The translations under genes were made by a program, and so were the position numbers. The notes under the pieces are model-generated. The model was not told the DNA's origin, searched no databases, and saw only the letters and a list, made by a program, of their open reading frames with translations. A DNA stretch of 64,000 nucleotides, from contig NZ_JASJOC010000003.1 of assembly GCF_030068615.1 (NCBI RefSeq), forward strand, positions 186,001-250,000, in the 5' to 3' direction. Below, in pieces: positions 1 to 7,210 of this stretch (position 1 is its first letter; each line of letters opens with the position of its first letter). Source of the stretch: Halostagnicola sp. A-GB9-2 (GTDB lineage: Archaea > Halobacteriota > Halobacteria > Halobacteriales > Natrialbaceae).

Positions 1-246
1 ACCGGCGAAGTGATCATCGAACTCGGCGGCGGCTGTAGCGGCTGCTCGGTGAGCGACGTGACGACGGGAAACATCGAAGCGGAACTCCTCAAATGGGACG
101 AAATCGAGGATATCACCGTTCGGGTCCCCGACGCTCGAGACCAACTCGGCGGCCCCGATCAGGCCGAATCGATCATGGGAATCGACCGAACCGAAGGCGG
201 TCGCGGTGATTGGGGGTCGTCGAACCCCGGCAAGGACCATCTGTAG
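1..246 (+). CDS. NifU-like domain protein, C-terminal part (5' end outside window)
   Basis: The reading frame is already open at base 1, so only the C-terminal part (about 81 residues) is visible. It contains GGGCSGC, which matches the CxxC motif of the NifU C-terminal scaffold domain, followed by an alpha/beta pattern ending near ITVRVPD. Such domains bind or transfer Fe-S clusters in the cytoplasm. The last 30 residues are a polar tail (GRGDWGSSNPGKDHL) and the final codons lie inside a 24-bp tandem repeat. A GTG at base 10 could be read as a start but would remove part of the fold, so the gene most likely begins upstream of the window. Family assignment rests on one motif and is moderate. 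Confidence 0.65.
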   Translation, partial: TGEVIIELGGGCSGCSVSDVTTGNIEAELLKWDEIEDITVRVPDARDQLGGPDQAESIMGIDRTEGGRGDWGSSNPGKDHL

Positions 247-298
247 GTAGCTGGCAAGGTCTCTCTGTAGGTGGCTGGCAGGGACCATCTGTGGGTAG
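234..298. repeat. 24-bp tandem repeat, about 2.7 copies
   Basis: Three successive units begin at 234, 258 and 282, each with the pattern GG-N5-TCTGT-(A/G)-GGT, then GGCTGGCA in the first two. The second unit differs from the first at a few bases and the third is cut short. The array begins before, and runs through, the stop codon (TAG, 244-246) of the NifU-like gene, so repeat expansion has shaped that protein's last residues. No role is apparent. Confidence 0.75.
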
Positions 299-483
299 AG
301 CAGTTGGCCGAACTCGGACCGCATCGCGTGTTCGGGATACCGTTTCTGGATTTGCATTTGGTTTTCTCACCCCGCTGGGACTCCCGTCCTGCCGGGACAC
401 AGCGGTAGGATACGTCGATAGCCGGCCAGCCCTCGGGCGATGTATGGTAGGCGTTAGCGAGGCCGGACAGTTTTGGGAACGAC

Positions 484-497
484 TATACGTTTTTACC
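484..497 (+). promoter_or_regulatory. Putative TATA box for the ACT-hom operon
   Basis: The stretch 247-557 has no gene beyond the end of the tandem repeat. It contains an AT-rich element, TATACGTTTTTA, at about 484-495, the only convincing TATA-like site in the gap. A transcript starting 25-30 bases downstream would begin near base 515, just before a 14-codon ORF at 521, and 40 bases before the ACT gene start. Confidence 0.45.
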
Positions 498-520
498 CGC
501 CCATTACTCAGATACTGACT

Positions 521-565
521 ATGACGACGTGTAGACGCCTTCGGGGAGGTACCGACGATGGGTGA
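521..565 (+). CDS. Possible 14-codon leader ORF overlapping the ACT gene start
   Basis: ATG at 521 opens a short frame reading MTTCRRLRGGTDDG and ending with TGA at 563-565. It therefore overlaps the start codon of the ACT gene (558). A strong Shine-Dalgarno-like GGGGAGGT (543-550) sits inside it, 7 bases before that start. With the TATA-like element at 484-495 this ORF would be the first one on a nearly leaderless transcript. Three of its 14 codons are threonine, one end product of the pathway downstream. Whether it is translated cannot be told from sequence. Confidence 0.35.
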   Translation: MTTCRRLRGGTDDG

Positions 566-1151
566 TTCGTCCGTCCCCGACGACACCGGATCCAGCACAG
601 TAGACGGGGCAGCGTCCGCCGAACCGAGCGCCGACGGCGGCCTTCGTGCTTACACCGTCCGCCTCGAACTCGTCGACGAACCCGGCGAGTTGCTTCGCGC
701 GCTCGAGCCGATTTCGAAAAACGGCGGCAATCTCCTAAGTATTCATCACGAGCGCGGGAACATCACCCCGCGCGGACACATCCCCGTCGAAGTCGACCTC
801 GAGTGCCCGCCGGACCGGTTCGAAGACGTTGTCGAATCGCTCCGTCAGGGCGGCGTCAACGTCATCCAGGCCGGTGCCGAACGCTACGGCGGCGAGGTTT
901 CTGTCGTCCTCGTCGGCCACGTCGTCGACACCGATCTCTCAGATACGCTCTCCGCGATCGAAACCGAAGCGAACGCCGTCGTCCTCGACCTCTCGCTGGC
1001 CGCCCCTGACGGCACGAAAGGCACCGCCAGCGCCCGCCTGCGACTCGCGATCGACACCGGCCGAGCCGACGAGGTGCTCGAGACGATCCGATCTATCGGC
1101 GCAAAAAAGGATCTCACTGTCGTCGAACCGCTCCCCGGAGGTGACGCCTGA
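558..1151 (+). CDS. Stand-alone ACT-domain protein, probable amino-acid sensor for Hom
   Basis: The 197-residue product starts with an acidic, disordered leader of about 27 residues. An ACT-type fold follows (AYTVRLELVDEPGELLRAL), with the DEPGELL turn typical of the effector-binding loop. A second half (SVVLVGHVVDTDLSDTL onward) may be another ACT-like unit. ACT domains bind amino acids and regulate biosynthetic enzymes. The stop codon overlaps the start of homoserine dehydrogenase by one base (TGATG), so the two are translationally coupled. In bacteria the ACT domain is usually fused to Hom; here it is a separate protein, which I infer provides threonine feedback. The start at 558 is supported by GGGGAGGT 7 bases upstream. 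Confidence 0.85.
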   Translation: MGDSSVPDDTGSSTVDGAASAEPSADGGLRAYTVRLELVDEPGELLRALEPISKNGGNLLSIHHERGNITPRGHIPVEVDLECPPDRFEDVVESLRQGGVNVIQAGAERYGGEVSVVLVGHVVDTDLSDTLSAIETEANAVVLDLSLAAPDGTKGTASARLRLAIDTGRADEVLETIRSIGAKKDLTVVEPLPGGDA

Positions 1152-2098
1152 TGCGACTCGCCGTGTTAGGTTCCGGCTCCGTCGGCACGTCCGTCGTCAA
1201 CCTCGCGGGCGAGTACGGCCACGAGGTCGTCGCCCTCGCGGATTCAAGTACCGCGGCGATCGACGATGGCGGAATCGACGTTGAGAACGCCCTCGAGCGC
1301 AAGGCCGGCGGTAATCCAGTCGGCGATCACGACCCGGATGCCGTCTTTGAAACCGATTACGACGTCCTCGTCGAGGTCACACCGACGACGCTCGGCGATG
1401 CGGAGCCCGGCTTTACGCACACGAAACGCGCATTAGAAGCCGACCGCCACGTCGTCCTGGCGAATAAAGGCCCCGTCGCCGAGCGGTACGAAGAACTGCA
1501 GGACCTCGTCGCCGCGAGTGCCGGTTCGATCCGGTTCGAAGCGACGGTCGGCGGCGCGATTCCCGTCCTCTCGACCATCGAGGACTGTACGCCCGAAGCA
1601 GTCACGGCCGTTCGGGGCGTCCTCAACGGCACCGCGAACTTCATCCTCACTCGGATGGCTGCGGAAGGACTGGACTACGAGCACGTGCTCACGGAAGCGC
1701 AGGATCTGGGCGTCGCCGAAGCCGACCCGTCGTTCGACGTCGACGGCACCGACGCGGCGCTCAAATTCGTCATCCTCGCGAACGTCCTGAACGACGGCGG
1801 CTTCTCCCTTGAGGACGCCACCGTCGACGGGATCGAAAACATTCCCGGAAGCGCGCTCCAACTTGCCGCAGAAGACGGCCGGACGATTCGACTCATCGGC
1901 GAAGCGACCCGCGACGGCGTTCGCGTCGGTCCGCGATTGGTCCCCGAACACGGCGCGCTCGCGGTGACGGGAACGCAGAACATCGTCGAAATCGAGACGC
2001 GACACGCGGGCTCGCTGGCCTCGAGCGGTCGTGGCGCGGGCGGTCCGGAGACGGCGACGGCCGTGCTCTCGGATGTCGGCCGACTGCCGGAACTGTAG
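1151..2098 (+). CDS. hom: Homoserine dehydrogenase
   Basis: This enzyme reduces aspartate semialdehyde to homoserine with NAD(P)H, the branch step to threonine and methionine. The 315-residue protein has an N-terminal Rossmann motif (GSGSVGTSV, residues 7-15), the nucleotide/substrate region LANKGPVA with the conserved lysine, and the catalytic core GVLNGTANFIL followed by EAQDLGVAEADPSFDVDG. It ends after the core without a C-terminal ACT domain. The separate ACT protein encoded immediately upstream fills that gap. A T-run 18 bases past the stop may end the transcript. Confidence 0.95.
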   Translation: MRLAVLGSGSVGTSVVNLAGEYGHEVVALADSSTAAIDDGGIDVENALERKAGGNPVGDHDPDAVFETDYDVLVEVTPTTLGDAEPGFTHTKRALEADRHVVLANKGPVAERYEELQDLVAASAGSIRFEATVGGAIPVLSTIEDCTPEAVTAVRGVLNGTANFILTRMAAEGLDYEHVLTEAQDLGVAEADPSFDVDGTDAALKFVILANVLNDGGFSLEDATVDGIENIPGSALQLAAEDGRTIRLIGEATRDGVRVGPRLVPEHGALAVTGTQNIVEIETRHAGSLASSGRGAGGPETATAVLSDVGRLPEL

Positions 2099-2115
2099 TC
2101 GGAAGCAGTTGGTTC

Positions 2116-2121
2116 TTTTTT
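2116..2121 (+). terminator. T-tract downstream of hom
   Basis: Six consecutive T residues follow the hom stop codon in a short gap before a convergent gene. Archaeal transcription commonly ends at such U-rich tracts without a hairpin. Confidence 0.35.
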
Positions 2122-2160
2122 CGCGTTAACAGTTCGACTCCGCTTGGTACTTCGCTTCGT

Positions 2161-2682
2161 TCAGGACACGACGTGGAGCCCAGCGAGTGCAACCCCGACG
2201 TACAGAACGTGATAGAGCAGCGTCGAAGTCCCCATATGGAGCGTGTATCTGGTCATCGAATACGAGCTCGCGCCGGCCGGGATGGTGAGCAGTCCCCGAA
2301 CCCAGGGGATGAAGTTCGTCACGAAAATCGACGGGCCACCGTATTTGTCGAACCAGTTATCGAAGCGCTCGAACTGCGTGGACTCCGGTTCCAGGGTCGT
2401 ATAGGGGACTCGAGTAACGAACAACGGGCCGTAGCGTCTGCTCCCGACGAAAATCGCAAACTGGCCGACCATGTACCCGATGGAGACGACGACGGTGATG
2501 ATCCCAATCTGGAGATACGTCGCTCCGCTGGCGATCACGTACCCCGGAAGGAAGACGCTCGTCGGAAACACCTTCCCGATGAAGGCTCCCTTCAGGGTGA
2601 AGATCACGAACAGGACGGGGAGTCCGAGGAGCGCGACCGATCCATCGGTGACTATCGATGGTGGGTGGAGGATTTCGAACAT
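2161..2682 (-). CDS. DedA-family (VTT domain) membrane protein
   Basis: The 173-residue protein has about four to five hydrophobic segments. It carries the DedA/VTT signatures: an early re-entrant-type stretch with ...PTSVFLPGYVI, a GYMVGQFAIFVGSRRYG segment, and the highly conserved F.TNFIPWVRGLLTIPAGAS region. DedA proteins act in membrane lipid (phosphoglycolipid or polyprenyl phosphate) scrambling and in membrane homeostasis; the substrate here is unknown. It is convergent with hom and divergent from the EF-1alpha operon. Confidence 0.85.
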   Translation of the reverse strand: MFEILHPPSIVTDGSVALLGLPVLFVIFTLKGAFIGKVFPTSVFLPGYVIASGATYLQIGIITVVVSIGYMVGQFAIFVGSRRYGPLFVTRVPYTTLEPESTQFERFDNWFDKYGGPSIFVTNFIPWVRGLLTIPAGASSYSMTRYTLHMGTSTLLYHVLYVGVALAGLHVVS

Positions 2683-3094
2683 TGGATTTCGTGAACTGGT
2701 GTGGGAACGGGGTGTGTTCGTTCGGTTGGCGGGACTCGGACTGAGTCTGCAGACGATCCGAGCGTTTTGCGTGACCCTTCAAATGAATGAACGATGCCGG
2801 ACGATATAAAACGAGATTCGCAGTTTCAGGTTTGGAAAACGCTGATTGGTCCGATACTGGTTGTTCCACGGGGTTCATCGATATTCTGGGAACCACGGGG
2901 ATTGCCGGACGCGAGTTCGATGGATTGGCGAACGCTGATGATTACTTCAAGGGGTTCCGCCGACACCTTTGTTCGTGTGAACGTGGCGCAAACCGACAGA
3001 CGTGACCGGGCTCGTTCGAATACACTTTCGAAATGGTTTTAACCGCTACTGCCAAAAGAGACCGATATAAGCGCCTTGCGCGTGAGCTACAACA
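2683..3094. other. Intergenic region with the EF-1alpha promoter
   Basis: No convincing gene is seen in this 412-base gap between divergent genes. Two short overlapping frames between 2787 and 3042 lack haloarchaeal composition and family resemblance. Near the right end a TATA-like GATATAAG (3063-3070) lies about 27 bases before the tuf start. A second AT-rich element, GGTTTTAACC, is at 3037-3046. Confidence 0.5.
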
Positions 3095-4363
3095 ATGAGC
3101 GAAGACAAACCACACCAGAACTTGGCCATCATCGGCCACGTTGACCACGGGAAGAGTACGCTCGTGGGACGACTCCTCTACGAGACGGGGAGCGTACCCG
3201 AGCACGTCATCGAACAGCACCGCGAAGAAGCAGAAGAGAAAGGCAAGGGTGGCTTCGAGTTCGCCTACGTCATGGACAACCTCGCCGAAGAGCGAGAACG
3301 TGGTGTCACCATCGACATCGCACACCAGGAGTTCGACACCGAACAGTATTACTTCACGATCGTCGATACGCCTGGCCACCGGGACTTCGTCAAGAACATG
3401 ATCACTGGCGCGTCCCAGGCAGACCACGCAGTTCTCGTCGTCGCGGCAGACGACGGCGTCGCTCCTCAGACTCAGGAGCACGTCTTCCTGTCGCGAACGC
3501 TCGGTATCGAGAAACTGATCGTCGGTGTCAACAAGATGGACATCGTCGACTACTCCGAGGACGACTACAACGACGTCGTCGAAGAAGTCAACCAGCTCCT
3601 CGATCAGGTTAACTTCCAGGTCGACGACGACTCGTTCATCCCGATTTCGGCCTTCGAAGGCGACAACATCGCCGAACGGTCGGACAACACGCCGTGGTAC
3701 GACGGCCGTTCCCTCCTCGAGACGCTTAACGACCTGCCGGAGTCCGAGCCGCCAACGGACGCGCCGCTCCGACTCCCAATTCAGGACGTTTACACCATCT
3801 CCGGAATCGGTACCGTCCCAGTCGGACGCCTCGAGACCGGTGTCATGAACATCGGTGACAACGTCTCCTTCCAGCCATCGGACGTCGGTGGCGAAGTGAA
3901 GACGATCGAAATGCACCACGAAGAAGTGCCAGAAGCTGGCCCCGGTGACAACGTCGGATTCAACGTCCGCGGCATCGGCAAGGACGACATCCGCCGCGGT
4001 GACGTCTGTGGCCCAGCCGACGACCCACCGAGCGTCGCCGAGACGTTCCAGGCACAGGTCGTCGTCATGCAACACCCATCCGTCATCACGGCGGGTTACA
4101 CTCCGGTCTTCCACGCACACACCGCACAGGTCGCGTGTACGATCGAATCCATCGACAAGAAGATGGACCCAGCCTCGGGCGAAGTCGCCGAGGAGAACCC
4201 AGACTTCATCCAGTCGGGTGACGCTGCCGTGGTCACGATCCGACCACAAAAGCCACTCAGCATCGAGCCATCGAGCGAAATCCCAGAACTCGGGAGCTTC
4301 GCCATCCGCGACATGGGTCAGACCATCGCGGCAGGAAAGGTCCTCGACGTCGACGAGAAGTAA
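3095..4363 (+). CDS. tuf: Translation elongation factor EF-1alpha (aEF1A)
   Basis: The GTPase delivers aminoacyl-tRNA to the ribosome. The 422-residue product has all G motifs: GHVDHGKST (G1, about residues 14-22), DTPGHRDF (G3) and NKMD (G4). The effector region [11 protein letters not shown] and the two beta-barrel domains follow. The length is normal for archaeal EF1A. The gene for ribosomal protein S10 starts 5 bases after the stop, the usual archaeal arrangement. A long antisense open frame across this gene is a composition artefact. Confidence 0.98.
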   Translation: MSEDKPHQNLAIIGHVDHGKSTLVGRLLYETGSVPEHVIEQHREEAEEKGKGGFEFAYVMDNLAEERERGVTIDIAHQEFDTEQYYFTIVDTPGHRDFVKNMITGASQADHAVLVVAADDGVAPQTQEHVFLSRTLGIEKLIVGVNKMDIVDYSEDDYNDVVEEVNQLLDQVNFQVDDDSFIPISAFEGDNIAERSDNTPWYDGRSLLETLNDLPESEPPTDAPLRLPIQDVYTISGIGTVPVGRLETGVMNIGDNVSFQPSDVGGEVKTIEMHHEEVPEAGPGDNVGFNVRGIGKDDIRRGDVCGPADDPPSVAETFQAQVVVMQHPSVITAGYTPVFHAHTAQVACTIESIDKKMDPASGEVAEENPDFIQSGDAAVVTIRPQKPLSIEPSSEIPELGSFAIRDMGQTIAAGKVLDVDEK

Positions 4364-4368
4364 TATAG

Positions 4369-4677
4369 ATGCAACAGGCACGCGTTCGACTCGCGGGCAC
4401 GAGTCCAGAAGACCTCGACGATATCTGTGACGACGTCCGCGAGATTGCGAACAACACCGGCGTCAACCTCAGTGGACCGATTCCACTGCCAACAAAAACC
4501 CTCGAAATCCCAACCCGGAAGTCCCCAGACGGCGAAGGGACTGCGACGTGGGAGCACTGGGAGATGCGCGTCCACAAGCGCCTGATCGATCTGGACGCCG
4601 ACGAACGCGCACTCCGTCAGCTCATGCGCATTCAGGTGCCAAACGACGTTTCGATCGAGATCGTCCTCGAGGACTAA
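4369..4677 (+). CDS. rpsJ: 30S ribosomal protein S10
   Basis: The 102-residue protein is a small-subunit head protein. It shows the S10 signatures [19 protein letters not shown] and the conserved end [18 protein letters not shown]. It follows tuf by 5 bases and is surely co-transcribed with it. Size and sequence are typical for Archaea. Confidence 0.97.
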   Translation: MQQARVRLAGTSPEDLDDICDDVREIANNTGVNLSGPIPLPTKTLEIPTRKSPDGEGTATWEHWEMRVHKRLIDLDADERALRQLMRIQVPNDVSIEIVLED

Positions 4678-4766
4678 CTCGAAGCCGATCGCGGTCACGT
4701 TTTTCACCGTCGACTGATGCCGCGTACGGAGTGCACACTTTTGTATTTCGTCGTCCGAGTACAGGT

Positions 4767-5402
4767 ATGTCGACTCGCTCCGGGAACGGGAGTCCGATCT
4801 TTGAGTTGATAGTCGTCTTTCTCATCGTTCTCGTCGCGCAGTTCGTGACGGGACTGTTTGGCATGGTGAGCGGGCTTTTCGTTCTCTCTCCGCCGATATC
4901 GAACGATCCGTGGACGATCATCACGAGCGTCTACGCTCACAACGGTATCGGGCATCTGGTCTCTAACTCGGTCGCGCTCGTGCTCTTCGGCTGGCCGATC
5001 GCTCGAGCGACGACTAGGATTCGCTTTCATGCCTTTTTCCTCGTCACGGGCGCTATCGCGGGCGTCTCACAGGTTCTGGTGATGTCCGGGATCATGTCGG
5101 TTGCGGGAATCGGCGGGTCAGCTCCGGGTGTGCTCGGGGCGAGTGGTGCCGTCTTCGCCCTGCTGGGGTATCTCATCGCCGGCAATCGGGTCTCGAGTGG
5201 GTTCGCATCGGTGATTGAGGTGCCGAGGTGGGTAACCTACCTCGTCTTCTTCGCGCTCGCCGTGATCGTGACGCTCACGACGCTCGCTCCGGGCGTCGCA
5301 TTGATCGCACACTTCACCGGATTCCTGGTCGGCTTGCTCGCCGGACGCGCTCGAGTGTTGCGGACCGAGTCGTCGACGCGGCCGGATCAGCCGACAATAT
5401 AA
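4767..5402 (+). CDS. Rhomboid-family intramembrane serine protease
   Basis: The 211-residue protein has about six transmembrane segments. The catalytic serine lies in GASGAVFALLGY (S126) and the catalytic histidine in a late helix, AHFTGFLVGLLAG (H182), giving the rhomboid Ser-His dyad. An early HNGIGHLVSNS loop (H58, H63) matches the conserved region after the first helix. It probably cleaves membrane proteins within the bilayer; substrates are unknown. The frame is open further upstream, but that part overlaps S10 and is arginine/serine-rich out-of-frame sequence. ATG 4767 is therefore chosen. Confidence 0.88.
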   Translation: MSTRSGNGSPIFELIVVFLIVLVAQFVTGLFGMVSGLFVLSPPISNDPWTIITSVYAHNGIGHLVSNSVALVLFGWPIARATTRIRFHAFFLVTGAIAGVSQVLVMSGIMSVAGIGGSAPGVLGASGAVFALLGYLIAGNRVSSGFASVIEVPRWVTYLVFFALAVIVTLTTLAPGVALIAHFTGFLVGLLAGRARVLRTESSTRPDQPTI

Positions 5403-5501
5403 TCACACCTTGGACGACCCGCTCGAGGTCGGTTGCTGTGGGCTTTCGAGGCGTCCCCGAAACACAAGCCTCAAATAGAAACCTGAGTTAGGTTTGCTCG
5501 A

Positions 5502-5573
5502 GGGCTCGTAGATCAGTGGTAGATCGCTTCCTTCGCAAGGAAGAGGCCCGGGGTTCAAATCCCCGCGAGTCCA
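5502..5573 (+). tRNA. tRNA-Ala (anticodon CGC)
   Basis: A complete 72-nt cloverleaf is visible. The acceptor stem GGGCTCG pairs with CGAGTCC and includes the G3-U70 wobble that identifies alanine tRNAs. The D arm is GATC-AGTGGTA-GATC. The anticodon stem CTTCC/GGAAG encloses TTCGCAA with anticodon CGC. A 5-nt variable loop and the T arm CGGGG-TTCAAAT-CCCCG follow. The discriminator is A and CCA is not encoded. Its 3' part is echoed in repeats just downstream, as is common at integration sites. Confidence 0.97.
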
Positions 5574-5580
5574 CTATTTT

Positions 5581-5608
5581 GCGCCGCGAGCAAGCTCGCG
5601 AGCGGCGC
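5581..5608. repeat. GC-rich hairpin downstream of tRNA-Ala
   Basis: GCGCC (5581-5585) pairs with GGCGC (5604-5608), and inside it GCGAGC pairs with GCTCGC around a two-base turn, with one 4-base bulge. The short T-run at 5577-5580 precedes it. It may help end or process the tRNA transcript, or be part of the repeat cluster that follows. Confidence 0.55.
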
Positions 5609-5624
5609 GAATCGTCTGTCGAAG

Positions 5625-5697
5625 TTGGGATTTGAAGCCCTGTGAGTCGCACGCTGAGCGAAGCGAGGCGACCGTCTCACAACGGGTTCAAATCCCA
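5625..5697. repeat. Inverted pair of tRNA T-arm-like sequences
   Basis: The left arm contains TGGGATTTGAA (5626-5636) and the right arm its exact complement TTCAAATCCCA (5687-5697). Both arms extend with CTGTGAG/CTCACAA. The right arm with its flanks (5683-5700) matches the T arm of the neighbouring tRNA-Ala (5550-5567) at 16 of 18 positions. These are not functional tRNAs because no anticodon or acceptor arm is present. They look like attachment-site debris from past integrations at this tRNA gene. Confidence 0.6.
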
Positions 5698-5747
5698 GCG
5701 TCTTCGCGAGCAACGCGAGCGAAGGCTCGGGAGACGAAGTCTCCCGT

Positions 5748-5843
5748 TGAGTCCATTTCCTTCACGTCGCTTTCGCTCGTTCAGTCATGGACTCGCTGAA
5801 CATCGCAAACCTTCGGTTTGCTCAATCCCAGTGAATTCACTCG
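5748..5843 (+). repeat. 96-bp direct repeat, copy 1
   Basis: This copy is identical base for base to 6921-7016. It begins TGAGTCCATTTCC, whose GAGTCCA equals the 3' end of tRNA-Ala. Inside are an inverted pair GAGTCCAT (5749-5756)/ATGGACTC (5787-5794), a perfect hairpin GCAAACC-TTC-GGTTTGC, and the palindrome GTGAATTCAC. The two copies enclose the vapBC cassette. The sequence 5844-6173 between this copy and the vapB promoter is AT-richer than the genome and holds no recognisable gene. Confidence 0.9.
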
Positions 5844-6173
5844 GTTTTTGCCTCGCCAACAATCCCAACACGGCGGACGATTCCACACACTTCTTTAAGT
5901 ACAAAATCGCCCATCGGTGGGACTCTCCAGCAACATTCTCCGCTTGAGTGGAGTCGTTCTTCGCTTCGTCATGGCTTCCGTCCGGGGGTAGCTACAATTA
6001 CACGTCATTACTCTGTACTTTACTTTTTCGGAGAGGGGTGTGGCTCCGTTTCTTTGCTCCCTGCGGTGGTTGCCTTCGGGGATTGGTTCACTCACGGCTC
6101 CCTGGCGGTCGCTGGTTGCGTCGGTCCGTTCTAGAACAATCTGCTCGAGACGGCCTTATTAATTCTCCAGGGA

Positions 6174-6185
6174 ACTTTTTAGTAA
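6174..6185 (+). promoter_or_regulatory. Putative vapBC TATA box
   Basis: CTTTTTAGTAAT is centred about 30 bases before the vapB ATG. This fits an archaeal TATA element driving a leaderless mRNA. No Shine-Dalgarno sequence is present before the ATG. Confidence 0.5.
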
Positions 6186-6209
6186 TTCTGTCTCGTAATA
6201 CTCGCACGT

Positions 6210-6434
6210 ATGACTACCGTATCAGCAAAGATCCCCGATGACATGAAGGAAGAACTCGAAAAGGAAGATATCAACGTTAGCGAGGTTATCCGTAACGCGC
6301 TCAAGGAGGAAATCACCGAGCGCCGGCGCGAGAAACTTAGACGGGATGTAGATTCCCTTCGAGAGAAGGTAGGTGACGGTGTTGAAACTGACGAGATTGT
6401 TGAAGCAGTTCGTGAAACCCGTCAAGAGAACTAA
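6210..6434 (+). CDS. vapB: VapB-type antitoxin (ribbon-helix-helix)
   Basis: The 74-residue protein begins with a ribbon-helix-helix domain (VSAKIPDDMKEELEK then NVSEVIRNALKEEI). A charged helical tail follows that would mask the toxin's active site. It should bind its own promoter and neutralise VapC. The stop overlaps the VapC start by one base (TAATG). Base composition is clearly lower in GC than in neighbouring core genes, which, with the flanking direct repeats and the tRNA, indicates acquired DNA. Confidence 0.88.
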   Translation: MTTVSAKIPDDMKEELEKEDINVSEVIRNALKEEITERRREKLRRDVDSLREKVGDGVETDEIVEAVRETRQEN

Positions 6435-6859
6435 TGTCTGAATATCTCTTTGACGCAAGCTCAGTGGTAGACATTCTCATTGGTAAAAACGGAGCCGATG
6501 TAGACGTTAGTATCTTGTTCGATGAGTATATGCTCGATTTAACGATGTATGAGGCGGCGAATGCACTTTGGAAAACCGGCCTTGCCCACGATAATCTAAC
6601 TGATTCTGCATTAGAAGACGCTGTTACTATTCTCTCACGACTTGGTACAGAGGTTCAACTCGAGACCGTAATTAACGAAAACCTCTCTACAACGATGGAC
6701 CTCGCCCAATCAAACGGACTCACGTTCTATGACGCGGCGTATCTTGCAACCACAGAGCGTAATGATCTCACCTTGGTAACTGAAGATAGCGCGCTTCGAA
6801 AGGCTGCACGTGAGCAAGAGATTCCAGTAGATAGCGTGCGTACGGATAGCTCACTATAG
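6434..6859 (+). CDS. vapC: VapC-type PIN-domain toxin (ribonuclease)
   Basis: The 141-residue PIN protein carries the acidic set expected for Mg2+-dependent RNA cleavage: D7 (YLFDASSVVD), E40 (MYEAANAL), D100 (FYDAAYLA) and D118 (LVTEDSAL). All four are intact, so the toxin is probably active. VapC toxins usually cut tRNA or rRNA; the target here is unknown. It is translationally coupled to vapB and shares its low GC. The pair is the only cargo between the two 96-bp repeats. Confidence 0.9.
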   Translation: MSEYLFDASSVVDILIGKNGADVDVSILFDEYMLDLTMYEAANALWKTGLAHDNLTDSALEDAVTILSRLGTEVQLETVINENLSTTMDLAQSNGLTFYDAAYLATTERNDLTLVTEDSALRKAAREQEIPVDSVRTDSSL

Positions 6860-6920
6860 TTCTCACTTTCCAATCTGACAGTCGGGAACGGGACGAGAGA
6901 GTGCATTGATCTACTCTAGG

Positions 6921-7016
6921 TGAGTCCATTTCCTTCACGTCGCTTTCGCTCGTTCAGTCATGGACTCGCTGAACATCGCAAACCTTCGGTTTGCTCAATC
7001 CCAGTGAATTCACTCG
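6921..7016 (+). repeat. 96-bp direct repeat, copy 2
   Basis: This copy is identical to 5748-5843 and starts 1173 bases after it. Immediately after its end the sequence continues into the 8-bp target duplication of the MITE (CTCGTTAT, 7013-7020). The MITE therefore inserted at the edge of this copy and shares its last four bases with it. Confidence 0.9.
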
Positions 7017-7020
7017 TTAT

Positions 7021-7210
7021 GGCTCTGGTGAATCACCATACGGCGTCGAGTTTCGGTTGTTGAGAGTGCGTTGTAACTTCCCTTGACAAGAGCCAATCGA
7101 GGTTGTTGGGGAGATAGCTACCGCTAAGAACGATCAGAAGAAAATTTTCGCCACGATCGCCCGGCGATCAAGGCCCCAATTCGGACGCCGTCTAGTGATT
7201 CACCAGAACC
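7021..7210. mobile_element. 190-bp MITE with 8-bp target-site duplication
   Basis: The left end GGCTCTGGTGAATCACCA (7021-7038) is matched by the inverted right end (7193-7210) at 16 of 18 positions. Similarity continues inward to about 27 bp (24 matches, through CGGCGTC / GACGCCG). The element is flanked by CTCGTTAT on both sides (7013-7020 and 7211-7218), an exact 8-bp duplication. The interior codes for nothing. The ends suggest mobilisation by a transposase encoded elsewhere that makes 8-bp duplications; the family cannot be named from this alone. The remaining gap, 7219-7484, holds no convincing gene. Confidence 0.88.

Noticed and set aside
2787-3042. Two overlapping short ORFs upstream of tuf
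   Set aside because: No motif, atypical composition, and they run into the tuf promoter area.
2942-4381. 479-codon open frame antisense to tuf
   Set aside because: It mirrors the codon pattern of tuf in a GC-rich genome, has no family motif, and EF-1alpha on the other strand is certain.
5683-5700. Possible second tRNA gene
   Set aside because: Only a T-arm-like piece is present; there is no anticodon arm, D arm or acceptor stem.
5642-5947. 101-codon ORF running through the repeats behind tRNA-Ala
   Set aside because: It reads through palindromes and the 96-bp repeat; the arginine/serine-rich product reflects repeat sequence.
5748-7016. CRISPR array
   Set aside because: Only two copies, 96 bp long and over 1 kb apart; there are no regularly spaced short repeats or cas genes anywhere in the window.
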